Both the position numbers and the translations under genes were made by a program. Positions 18,310 to 27,400 of a DNA stretch of 64,000 bases are shown here, in pieces; within the stretch, counting starts at the first letter, position 1, and every line of letters starts with the position of its first letter. The notes below the pieces were generated by a model. It did no database searches. It was not told the origin of the DNA and saw only the letters and a program-made list of their open reading frames with translations. This stretch comes from MFD01213-c1 sp963704405 (GTDB lineage: Bacteria > Planctomycetota > Phycisphaerae > Tepidisphaerales > Tepidisphaeraceae). The stretch spans positions 2,294,001 through 2,358,000 of the forward strand of contig OY969903.1 of the NCBI GenBank assembly GCA_963704405.1, written 5' to 3'.

Positions 18310-18840
18310 TCATTCCCGCGACGCATCTTTTTCGGGCTCCCGGATCAACCTGTCCAAATCCAGCGGCCTCGTGAACATCGACAGCTTCCCATTCCGATCC
18401 CGCGGCCAATCTTCCGCAGGCTTGTCCCAGTACAACTCAACGCCATTCCCATCTGGATCGCGCAGGTATAATGCCTCGCTGACGCCATGATCGCTTGCCC
18501 CTTCGAGCGGTATGCCGGCATTGACCAGTCGCCGCAGCGCATCGGCCAGTTCCGCACGGGACGGATAAACAATCGCCAGGTGAAATAACCCCGTCGTCCC
18601 TTTGCCCGGCGGCGAACCGCCGGCGCTCTCCCAGGTGTTCAACCCAATATGATGGTGATACCCGCCGGCCGACAAAAACGCCGCCTCGTTTCCGTACAAT
18701 TGCGTGACCTCAAATCCAAGCACGTCCCGGTAGAATGCCAGCGCACGTTCCAGGTCGGCTACCTTCAAATGCACGTGCCCGATACTCACCTTCGGATGAA
18801 TTTTTGGAAACGGACTGTGGGGTGAAATCTGTTTACTCAT
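18310..18840 (-). CDS. VOC-family (glyoxalase/extradiol dioxygenase-like) protein
   Basis: Two betaalphabetabetabeta modules of the vicinal oxygen chelate fold are visible: IGHVHLKVADLERALAFYRD...HHHIGLNTW and LFHLAIVYPSRAELADALRR...YLRDPDGNGVELYWD. Metal-ligand positions (His in GHVHL, His in LFHLA, Glu in GVELYW) are conserved. Members include CatE-like catechol 2,3-dioxygenases and glyoxalases; the substrate here is unknown. ATG 18840 is preferred (AAAGGA upstream) over 18864. A decayed partial copy of this gene lies at about 20541, and the two flank paralogous secreted-protein genes. Confidence 0.82.
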   Translation of the reverse strand: MSKQISPHSPFPKIHPKVSIGHVHLKVADLERALAFYRDVLGFEVTQLYGNEAAFLSAGGYHHHIGLNTWESAGGSPPGKGTTGLFHLAIVYPSRAELADALRRLVNAGIPLEGASDHGVSEALYLRDPDGNGVELYWDKPAEDWPRDRNGKLSMFTRPLDLDRLIREPEKDASRE

Positions 18841-18944
18841 AACCAGCCGTCCTTTTGTCATCATTGCGGGCGCGATGTGTCGCGCGGTCCGAATTCCCTA
18901 TGGACCTATGGATGACCGCACAATATTACTAATTTCTCCTGGAC

Positions 18945-18957
18945 GGAATGTATACTC
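18945..18957 (+). promoter_or_regulatory. Candidate -10 region before the first secreted paralogue
   Basis: GGAATGTATACTC contains a TATACT hexamer (18951-18956), and the same context GGAAGGTATACTC recurs at 20721-20732 before the second paralogue. No convincing -35 is visible. Conservation between the copies is the main support. Confidence 0.35.
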
Positions 18958-19013
18958 TGCGGCGTGCTCACTTCATGCAGGTTGGAAAAGGCCGAAAATC
19001 GGGAGGACCGCAT

Positions 19014-20526
19014 ATGGCAACGTGGAACCGAAAAGCTGTACTGCCAGCGGCGTTTGTTCTGCTCGCCAGTGCCCTGGCAGCCATCAGTTCCAATCGGGCG
19101 ATTGCTCAAACCGGCACGACAGAAACAAATCCCGCCTCCAACCCTTCTGTTCCTCTGAGTTTGACAACGGCCGTCCGCTGGGATGTGTTGCTGAACGACG
19201 ACGGAATGCCTTCAATCGATCAGATAGACCGCCAGGCGGTTGAAACAACCAGCAGAGGGTATCAGGCATCTATCTGCGATGCCGCCGCTCTGCGAAGCGG
19301 TGTTATGGCGGCGATTGGCGCTGCGGGAATGGAAGGAGCGGATGAAAATATGGGATTTAGCAGGTCTCAGGGAGAAGGCCGGCTGCTTATGAATCCGCCT
19401 CTCTATTTCGACTACTATGATCTGCCAAATCAGAAGATTGGCATCCAGGGAAGCGCCAATGGTGATGAGCAACTGGAAATCACCCCGGACGGCCAACTGC
19501 ATCTGAAGCTTGCATACAAAAGCGTCAGCACGCGAATTTACGACAGGACTACCCGGAAGCAGGTGCCTGCCGAAAAGACAAAGCCCTCAATTAATTACAA
19601 TGGTTTGCTCTCGCCGGGCAAGTCGCTCATGTTCCTGGGCACTCTGCACAACGGTAACGCATCTTACTATCACCTCATCGTGTGGGAAGCGTTCAAGAGT
19701 GATCCGCGCTACGACAATAACTTCGGGATGATTCGCGCCGCCGACGTTTGGTGCGCGTTTCGGACCGGATAGGATCAAGTCATCTGCTGATATTGCGGCC
19801 ATATGGGGCGCTAAAGCCCAGCACAATCCGTCACAGGTGACAGCCAGGTGGGAACAGAAGCTGGAAGACGGCAAAATGCTGAAACTCACGGGCATCACTC
19901 GAAGCGATAAATTTTACTTCTGCTGGTGGGATGCCGACGGCCAACCAATTTCACTGAATAACTGGATACTGATTGACCGTGCCGGTCAGCCGCCCGTAAA
20001 GGCCATTGTGGAGGTGAGCGGCACCCCTGATGAGTGGAAAAAGCAAAGCCCCACCGGGAAACCGATGCGCAATATGGGCGGCAAACAAACAGGTGACTAT
20101 CAAGCCACCGAAATATTCACAGTCAACGACGGGAAGCTGAAAGTTGGAATTCCTGTGGGCGACTGGCAGAAAATCGGCGAAATAAAACCCGGAGGGTCGA
20201 TCAAAATTGACACGGTGACTTACCGTATGCGTCAGCCGCTGGCACAGGCATCCGAGGAGTTCTACTTGGAGTTTTATCCGAATGGAAATAGCTCCACTGC
20301 AGATCTGGTGGCATTAACTGCGGTGGGCGTGGACGGGACGGAACTCAATCCCATGTATCTGAAACAGATCGTCGGCGAAAATAACAGCATGTCCATACCG
20401 CAGTTTGAAGGAATGGCGCTGGCTAAGCTTAAGTCATTCAACGTATGGAAGCGCAAACGACAATGGGTGACCTTTGAAGGTTTTGCGATCGAACCTGTCA
20501 TTGCGCCGCCGACGCATGCAAATTAA
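19014..20526 (+). CDS. Secreted hypothetical protein, copy 1; frameshift near 19759
   Basis: A signal peptide (MATWNRKAVLPAAFVLLASALAAISS, cleavage near AIAQ) precedes a protein of unknown family that is closely paralogous to the gene at 20789. Shared blocks include WDVLLNDDGM, ASICDAAAL, MFLGTLHNG and GKLKVGIPVGDWQKIGEIK. The frame stops at TAG just after WCAF. Removing one T from TTT at 19758-19760 gives WCAFGPDR and continues to 20526, matching the paralogue's WCALGPEA. Length 1513 bp is one over a multiple of three. This copy ends about where copy 2 continues with a C-terminal helical extension. GGGAGG precedes ATG 19014. Function unknown. Confidence 0.65.
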
Positions 20527-20540
20527 CCAATTGATCGTTC

Positions 20541-20700
20541 TAATCGGGAAAGCCGAAAACGATCGCGGGCGCTGGTCGAAAACCCTCCAGGGGGGCACAC
20601 TCGCTTCCATCAGTCGCCGCAGTGCATCCGCCAACTCCGTGCGCGAGGGATAAAATGATGGCCAGATGATAAAGTCCCATTGTTCCCCAATTCCACAATA
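20541..20700 (-). pseudogene. Remnant of a VOC-family gene
   Basis: Across shifting frames the minus strand reads GLYHLAII, YPSRTELADALRRLMEA and PLEGF, which match the middle of the VOC gene at 18310 (LFHLAIV, YPSRAELADALRRLVNA, PLEGA). Both ends are missing and frames are broken. It sits directly before the second secreted paralogue, just as the intact VOC gene sits before the first, so it marks a local duplication. Confidence 0.65.
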
Positions 20701-20788
20701 TGCCCAATCGCTTGCCGCGGGAAGGTATACTCTTCTGCACATGCTCAAACGGATGCGTCAAAAACGTGGACCACTGGGAGGATCGGCT

Positions 20789-22923
20789 ATGGCGTTCTGG
20801 AATCAAACGGCGGCGGTGCGGGCGACACTGATCTTCGGCCTGACCCTGCTGGCGGGCATGTCCCCCGCCGCGGTAAATGCGCAGTCGAACGTGACAACGA
20901 CCAATCCCGCCGGCGCCTCGGAGTCGCCACCCGGTGTGATGACCGTCTTGCGATGGGATGTCCTTCTGAACGACGATGGAATGGTTCTCATCGATCAGTT
21001 GCAGCGCGACGCCGTTGAAACCACCAGCACCCTCTACCATGCGTCAATCTGCGACGCCGCCGCCCTGCACAGCGCGATCGTCAACGCCAAAAGCGTTGGC
21101 GGAATGGAAGGCTCCAATCAAAACATGGGCATGAGCTATTCGCAGGGCGGCCAAATGTTCATGAACCAGTCCTTCTATTTTGGTTACTACGGCGGGCAAA
21201 ACCAGAAGATTCGCCTCCAGGGAAATGGCAATGGCAATGAATCGCTTGAAGCCACGGCTGATGATCGCGTTCACCTGAAGCTCGACTATGGGCAGATCAG
21301 CCTGCGCATTTACGACATGATCGCACGAAAGCAGGCGCCACGCGAAAAGGAAAAACCATCGATTATCTATGACGGCACATTGCCCGCCGGCCAGTCGCTG
21401 ATGTTCATCGGAACGCTGCACAATGGCGCTACGCCGTACTATCACATCATCGCCTGGGAGGCGCTGAAGATAGACCAGCGCTACCAGCAGAATTTTCAGA
21501 TGGTTCGTTCCGGCGACATCTGGTGTGCACTGGGGCCGGAAGCCATTAAGGCCGATGCCGACATCGCCGCTGTCTGGGCGGCAGGCGCCAAACATCCGAT
21601 AGCTGACGTGCCGCCTAAATGGGAACAAAAGCTTGAAGATGGCAAGACGCTGAAGCTCACCGCCGTCACGCGCACCGATAAATATCTTTTCTGCTCATGG
21701 GATGGCGACGGCCAACCCGTTCCAACCAATAGCTGGGTATCGATCGAAAGCGTTACCGAACCGACCGTCTATTGCACTGTCCTCGTGAACGGCGTCGAAG
21801 CCGAGTGGAAAAAACAAAGCCCAACAGGAAAGCCGCTTCGCAATAACGGCGAGCAAACCGGAAACTTCGAAATCTCAGGAACGTTCACCGCGATCGACGG
21901 CAAGGTCAAAGTCGGCATCCCGGTCGGCGACTGGCAAAAAGTCGGCGAAATTAAGTCGGGCGGGTCGATCAAAATTGATGCCAAAACCTATCGCATGCGC
22001 CCCCCGCAAGCACAGGGAAATAGCCAGTTCTACGTGCAGTTTTATCCCAGCAATGGTTCGGGGGCTGACACCGGCGACTTGATCACCCTGACCGCCGTCG
22101 GTCAGGACGGCACAGAACTTGACCCCAGTTCTCTCTCGCAGCTCATGGGCGAAGGTTATGGCATGCCCCTGCCGGAGTTTGAGGGCATGGCGCTGGCGCA
22201 GGTGAAATCGTACAACGTCTGGAAGCGCAAGCGGCAATGGGTGACGCTGGAAGGTTTCGCGATTGATCCTGCCGTGCCGCCGCCCGCGCACGTCGACAGT
22301 GCTTCGCTGGCCAGGTTGCAATCAGCCGCGGTTCAGCAGCAGGCCCAGGTGCAGGCCGAAGCGGCGGTGAAAGAAACCGAAGCCATGGCGGCAAGGCGAA
22401 AAGAATGGGATGCCATTCCCATCGATCCGACGACACCCAAAGGCGCCTTGCGCGCATGCTCAAAGCAGCCGCGGATGGAGACACCAAAACGGTCCGTGAT
22501 TTTCTGAAAGCCACCCAACCCGACGCCGGCCCTACCCTCGATCTCGTCGCCCGCTTCATCACGGCCAACCAACATGCATGGACGCAAGCCGTCGCCAAAT
22601 TTGGCGCGCCTGCGGTGATGGGGCTTGCCGCCGGCGGCCCCAATCGTCCGCCCGTCTTGATGGACATGCTTATGATACTCGGTGAGAAAATGGAACCCCG
22701 CCCCGACGGTGGATTGCATTCACAGGAAATGGACATTCTCAAAGCCGACAACGGCCAGTTCTACATAGACCTGACCACTATGGTCGAAGAAAACAAAAAA
22801 AACCCGCAAGTGACTCAGGAGATCGTTCCCATGTCCGAGTCCGCCGAGAAAATCTCCAAGGCGCTCACAGACAATCCAAACATCACGATCGATGAACTAA
22901 AAGCGGTGATCGCGTCCCACTAG
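20789..22923 (+). CDS. Secreted hypothetical protein, copy 2; frameshift near 22446
   Basis: A signal peptide (RATLIFGLTLLAGMSPAAVNA, cleavage near AQS) is followed by the same domain as the copy at 19014 (WDVLLNDDGM, ASICDAAAL, MFIGTLHNG, GKVKVGIPVGDWQKVGEIK). A Gln/Ala-rich linker (SAAVQQQAQVQAEAAVKE) leads to a C-terminal helical domain (LARMLKAAADGDTKTVRDFL). The frame breaks at GGCGCCTTG. One added C gives PKGALARMLKAAADGD and restores 22405-22923. Length 2135 bp is one short of a multiple of three. GGGAGG precedes ATG 20789. No known family recognised; likely extracellular or periplasmic. Confidence 0.65.
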
Positions 22924-22985
22924 CAGCCCGCGCGACTTTTGCTGCCGGCTGCCAGCGCCGTTTTCAGATGGCTTGGATTCGCGCA

Positions 22986-24059
22986 TTACGCGATCAACAC
23001 CGGCGCCGGCACATATCCGCTGCGAACGCGCCCGCTCATGTCGATGCTGCTCTTCAAATCGCACGGATGCGCTTCTGGCCCTAGTCCAAAGTCCTTCGCA
23101 TAATCTTCCGTAATCTGCTGCAGTTCCTGCCTCGAAAGATTCGGCTTATTCACCGATTCGGCGGCTTCCCGAATCTCATGCTCGTTCAAAAATGTCCCCG
23201 TGATGCTTGCCAGCGCCGGCTGCTGAAGAAGCCATTTGCACGCGAGTTGATGCACCGTCATGTTGTGATCCGTCGCATAGTGGCGAACCAGTTCCAGCTT
23301 TTTCAATCCATAAATCTTCCATGACTGATCCCGGAATTTTCGGTGGTCATTCTCGCCGATCGCCGTGTCGATCTTAACGACATCTTTCAGGATCGAGCTG
23401 TTGTCGTGCACGCGCGCCAGAACGCCGGCCTTATATGCATGCGCCGCTTCGCAAAATTCCCGGCCCGGATTCTGCTCGAACAGATTGAAAACAGTCTGAA
23501 CCGCCTGGGCGTTATGTTCGATAATCGCCTTGAACCCTTCTTCCCGCCACCCGATCGCCGGCCCGAGGCTCACTCCCCAAACCCTGATCTTTCCCTCAGC
23601 CTTAAGCCGCTCCAGCTCGGCGAACATATCATCCCGAAATTGCGGCAGCTTGATGTTGTGCGCCATGTACAGGTCGACGTAGTCCGTCCCCAGCCGCTGC
23701 AGCGACTTTTCCAGGCTCGCGCGCATGAAGGCCGGCGAGAAATCCTGCCGACGCTCGCGATGCGAACCCGCTTCACCCGGATCAGAATAAAAGTCGTAGC
23801 CAAACTTCGAACCAATCTCGATTTTGTCCCGCGCAATTTTCGATTCTTTGAGGAACTTTCCAAAAACCGTTTCAGCGCGTCCGTTCCCGTACGCATCCCC
23901 ATTGTCGAAGTACGTAATCCCCAGGTCATAGGAAAACCGGCAAAGCTCAATCGCCCGCTCGTCTGTATAGTGCCCCCACCAATCCACCCCAAATATCCAG
24001 CATCCCAGCGAAATAGCCGAAACTTCCAACGCAGTGTCACCAAACTTGCGACGATCCAT
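22986..24059 (-). CDS. Aldo/keto reductase
   Basis: An NADPH-dependent (beta/alpha)8 oxidoreductase. The catalytic tetrad is traceable: Asp and Tyr in ITYFDNGDAYGNG, Lys in IEIGSKFGYDF and His in YVDLYMAHN. The remaining barrel includes RVWGVSLGP and CKWLLQQPALASITGTF. At 357 aa it is of the YajO/PdxI-like size. The start at ATG 24059 (MDRRKFGDTALEVSAISLG) has GGAGC nine bases upstream and matches family N-termini; the open frame upstream to 24104 adds 15 unlikely residues. Substrate unknown. Confidence 0.88.
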   Translation of the reverse strand: MDRRKFGDTALEVSAISLGCWIFGVDWWGHYTDERAIELCRFSYDLGITYFDNGDAYGNGRAETVFGKFLKESKIARDKIEIGSKFGYDFYSDPGEAGSHRERRQDFSPAFMRASLEKSLQRLGTDYVDLYMAHNIKLPQFRDDMFAELERLKAEGKIRVWGVSLGPAIGWREEGFKAIIEHNAQAVQTVFNLFEQNPGREFCEAAHAYKAGVLARVHDNSSILKDVVKIDTAIGENDHRKFRDQSWKIYGLKKLELVRHYATDHNMTVHQLACKWLLQQPALASITGTFLNEHEIREAAESVNKPNLSRQELQQITEDYAKDFGLGPEAHPCDLKSSIDMSGRVRSGYVPAPVLIA

Positions 24060-24153
24060 GGCAGGCGCTCCGAATAAAAAAGCCAGAGCCGCATGATAGG
24101 GCATGGCGACCGCGATTTACAGGCACGCCCAAAATCGAATGCTGCAAAACCCG

Positions 24154-25454
24154 CTATTCCACCTTCTTTTTCGTAATCGCCTCTCCCTTCTTCGCCTCGA
24201 CCTTCAGGCCATCAAGCTTCATATCCTTCGCATATTCAATCGACATCCCCGTTCCCGCCGACAGGTGCACATTTTCAAATGTCACATCATCAATCAGGCT
24301 ATTTTTCATTCCCAGCAGCGTCCCCGCCGATTTCCCCGTTCCCTGGATATTCCGCAAAACGACATGCCGAAAAATCGGTGTGCCTTTCGCCGGTGGCACC
24401 GGCGCAGCAAATCGCGGTTCAACGAATTTCTTCCAGTCATCCCCGCCCCAGTTCATGCGCATATCGATGATCGATTGAACGTTCTTAACCGTCAGATCGG
24501 AAAACGTGATGTTTTCCACAACGCCTCCGCGCCCTGGAAACGACTTCAATCGCGCCGCCGCGCCGCTGCCGTCAAACGTGCAATTTTTTACCGTCACATT
24601 CCGAATCGACCCCGCCGTCTCCGAACCCATTGAAATTCCCGCCCCGCGGCCAATGGTGCAATCGCTGATCGTGATATTCTCCGAAGGGATGTTCACCCTT
24701 TGCCCATCCGCGTCGCGGCCTGACTTCACGCAGATATTGTCATCGTCACACGCCACATCACATTTCGAAACGCGAACATCATGACTCGAATCGATGTCGA
24801 TCCCGTCCGAACTGGGCGCCTTATGCGGCCCAGCGCGCGAATCGTCAAACCTTCGATATCAACATTCTGGCTATACAGAATATGCAGCGTCCAGAACGCC
24901 GAGTTCTGCAGGGTGACTCCGCTGACTTTGACCCCGTCGCAACGGGTAAAGCAGACCAATCGCGGCCGCAGGACTTTAAAGTCCACGCCGCGCCCCTGCG
25001 CCTTTCGCTCCCGCGCAAAGATGTTCCACCACTTCTGCCCGGAACCGTCGATCGTTCCCTCGCCAACAATCGCGACATTCTTCGCATCGATCGCGTTCAC
25101 CAGGGCGGCTGGGTGCTTCATCTCCAGTCCCGCAATGCGCGTATCGATAATGGGATAATCCGCCTCGTTAAGCGACCCCTTGATCATCGCGCCTTTATCG
25201 AGCCGCAGCGTGACACCGCTCTTCATAAACAGCGAGCCGCACACATAAGTCCCCGCCGGAAGCCGGACGACACCGCCACTGTTCGCTGCCGAATCCAGCG
25301 CCTTCTGAATCGCCGGTGTGTCATTGACTTTCCCATCCCCCATCACGCCCGCCGGCCGCGGCGGGTGGTTTCCCGCGCAGGAAATCACGCAAAACAAGGC
25401 CATTGGCATCAATAACAATGAGACGGCGCGGCTGAAGCGATTGGCGGTAATCAT
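24154..25454 (-). CDS. GH28-type polygalacturonase-like lipoprotein; frameshift near 24827
   Basis: A lipoprotein signal (SLLLMPMALFCVISC) precedes a right-handed parallel beta-helix of the pectate lyase/GH28 superfamily: GDGKVNDTPAIQKALD, GGVVRLPAGTYVCGSL, GEGTIDGSGQKWWN, SSDGIDIDSS and ACDDDNICVKSG carry the expected catalytic Asp residues. The usual GHG motif reads GAGISMGSE, so the His is replaced. The frame breaks in GGGCCGCAT. One added C gives RALGPHKAPSSDGID, exactly the family wording. Length 1301 bp is one short of a multiple of three. Likely degrades or binds a galacturonan-type polysaccharide at the cell surface. Confidence 0.85.
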
Positions 25455-25569
25455 GGGTCTAAAAGATAAGTATCAACAACCCCATTGCAACCGCAGCGCC
25501 CTTCGCCTTGAATAGTAGCTCAACGGGCAGCCGTTTGATCTCAACACCTTCCCCGACCAAGGAACTGCT

Positions 25570-26610
25570 ATGCACTACCTGATCCCATTAGCGCAGGACA
25601 ATCCCAACGCCACCGCCAACACGTTGTTCTGGGGGCTCATGATCTTCGTCCTGATTGTCCTCCTCGTGATCTTTGCGATCCTGTTCCAGTTCGTCGGCCT
25701 CTATATCCGTGCAACCGTCAGCGGCGCCCGCGTCAGCCTCGTTGACCTGATGGGCATGCGCCTGCGAAAAGTGAACGCCCTCGCCATCGTCAACGCCCGA
25801 ATCCAGGCCAGCCGCGCCGGGCTGAACATCACTACGCCCGAAATGGAATCCCACGTCCTCGCCGGCGGTGACGTCCAGCGCGTCATCGCCGCCATGATCG
25901 CAGCCAACAAAGCCAACATCGATCTCGCCTGGAAAACCGCCACCGCGATCGACCTCGCCGGCCGCGACATCCTCGACGCCGTTCAAACCAGCGTGAACCC
26001 AAAAGTGATCGACGTCCCAAATCAGGCGATGGGCCGAACCACCATCGATGGCGTCGCCAAAGACGGCATTCAGCTCAAGGTCAAAGCCCGCGTCACCGTC
26101 CGCACCAACATCAAAAGCCTCGTTGGCGGGGCCACCGAAGAAACCATCATCGCCCGCGTCGGTGAAGGCATCGTTAACGCCATCGGCTCGGCCGAGGATT
26201 ACAAGCATGTGCTCGAAAACCCCGACCGCATTTCAAAAGCCGTGCTCGGAAAAGGACTCGACGCCAACACCGCCTTTGAAATCCTCTCCATCGACATCGC
26301 CGACATCGACGTAGGCGAAAACCTCGGCGCCAAGCTCGCCGCCGACCGCGCCAAGTCTGACACGCAGCGTTTCCAGGCCGAGGCTGAACAGCGCCGGGCC
26401 ATGGCTGTCGCGCACGAGCAGGAAAACGTCGCCAAGCAGGCCGAGAACAGGGCCGCCGTGATCTTGGCTGAAGCCGAAGTCCCCCGCGCCATCGCCGACG
26501 CCTTCCGCAGCGGCAACCTTGGTGTCTTCGATTACTACAAACTGAAAAATATCCAGGCCGACACCGGCATGCGCGACGCCATCGCCAAGCCGGGTGATGG
26601 AAAGGCATAA
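25570..26610 (+). CDS. floA: Flotillin-like protein FloA
   Basis: FloA (YqfA/UPF0365) is a prokaryotic flotillin that scaffolds membrane microdomains. An N-terminal membrane segment (LFWGLMIFVLIVLLVIFAIL, about residues 19-45) is followed by the highly conserved PHB-type domain (VSLVDLMGMRLRKVN, SRAGLNI, MESHVLAGGDVQRVI, AGRDILDAVQTSVNP, RTTIDGVAKDGIQLK, VRTNIKSLVGGA) and an Ala/Glu/Arg-rich coiled coil (residues about 250-310). Length 346 aa is normal. ATG 25570 is the only reasonable start. No NfeD partner is adjacent. Confidence 0.95.
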   Translation: MHYLIPLAQDNPNATANTLFWGLMIFVLIVLLVIFAILFQFVGLYIRATVSGARVSLVDLMGMRLRKVNALAIVNARIQASRAGLNITTPEMESHVLAGGDVQRVIAAMIAANKANIDLAWKTATAIDLAGRDILDAVQTSVNPKVIDVPNQAMGRTTIDGVAKDGIQLKVKARVTVRTNIKSLVGGATEETIIARVGEGIVNAIGSAEDYKHVLENPDRISKAVLGKGLDANTAFEILSIDIADIDVGENLGAKLAADRAKSDTQRFQAEAEQRRAMAVAHEQENVAKQAENRAAVILAEAEVPRAIADAFRSGNLGVFDYYKLKNIQADTGMRDAIAKPGDGKA

Positions 26611-26694
26611 GTGGAGCAGGCGCAGCCCCGCTGATTCCGAGAAGGTACGGACAAATTCAAATTGTTTTGCGGCGTTTTTAAATGAAGGGTCGGC

Positions 26695-27129
26695 ATGGAT
26701 GAACTGATCATCATTCTCATCCGGGCACTTGCCAGGATGTTCGACAGCCCGCGAACGTCAACCAAGGCTCCTCCACCAAGACCGGGCTCTGCTTCTCCAA
26801 AGCCCGGAGCGCCTCCCGCATTCAGCCCCGGCCCGCCGCCTCTGGGCCGCGTACCGCAACAACTTCGCGGCGGCCGCCGGCGCACTGCGCCACCGCCGCT
26901 CATTCCCATCGCCGCCCCGATCATGACCTCTGTTGATCCTGTGATTCCCCGCCAATCCGATCTCGCCAACGCACGCGTCGCCGCCGCGGCGCATGTTGCT
27001 ACTGGCGGCTCCGCCGCTGGTTCAATAACGGTGCGGCGATGGCTGACGCCATCAGTGCTGCAGCGGCAGTTCATCCTTACAGAAATTTTCCAGAAACCCC
27101 TGGCACTGAGGGATCAGCATGACCGATAG
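26695..27129 (+). CDS. Proline-rich hypothetical protein
   Basis: A 144-aa protein with a short hydrophobic N-terminus (MDELIIILIRALARMF), a long Pro/Ala/Gly-rich middle (about residues 22-85), and a small C-terminal part (RQSDLANARVAAAAHVATG...RRWLTPSVLQRQFILTEIF). The ribosome site GAAGGG is well placed. Its end overlaps the next gene by 11 bp, which suggests coupled translation. Function unknown. Confidence 0.6.
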   Translation: MDELIIILIRALARMFDSPRTSTKAPPPRPGSASPKPGAPPAFSPGPPPLGRVPQQLRGGRRRTAPPPLIPIAAPIMTSVDPVIPRQSDLANARVAAAAHVATGGSAAGSITVRRWLTPSVLQRQFILTEIFQKPLALRDQHDR

Positions 27130-27400
27130 CCAGTCTCAGGCCGGCCAGGTGCTTGCATATCGATCGAAAGAAAAGGCCGCGCCGCCCAAGCCGGTTTGTC
27201 TGAAATGCTCGACCACAATGCTTGAAGGAGTGACGGTGACCGGAGCGCAATCGGCGGCTTCGATCAGCTATTGGGTGGAGGGGCAAACACATCGCTGGTG
27301 GTTGGGAATCTTGCGGCTCCCCAAAGGCAAGCGATACGAAATCATTACATTTCGCTGCCCCGCCTGCGGATATCTGGAAAGTTATTCACCGCCAGGATGA
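27119..27400 (+). CDS. Small zinc-ribbon protein
   Basis: A 93-aa protein with two CxxC knuckles: CLKC at about residue 27 and CPAC at about residue 82. The segment between them (TMLEGVTVTGAQSAASISYW...HRWWLGILRLPKGKRYEIITF) fits a small treble of strands, resembling the DUF6487-type zinc ribbons by eye. It starts inside the end of the proline-rich gene and overlaps the 3' end of mnmG (opposite strand) by 15 bp. Function unknown. Confidence 0.65.
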   Translation: MTDSQSQAGQVLAYRSKEKAAPPKPVCLKCSTTMLEGVTVTGAQSAASISYWVEGQTHRWWLGILRLPKGKRYEIITFRCPACGYLESYSPPG

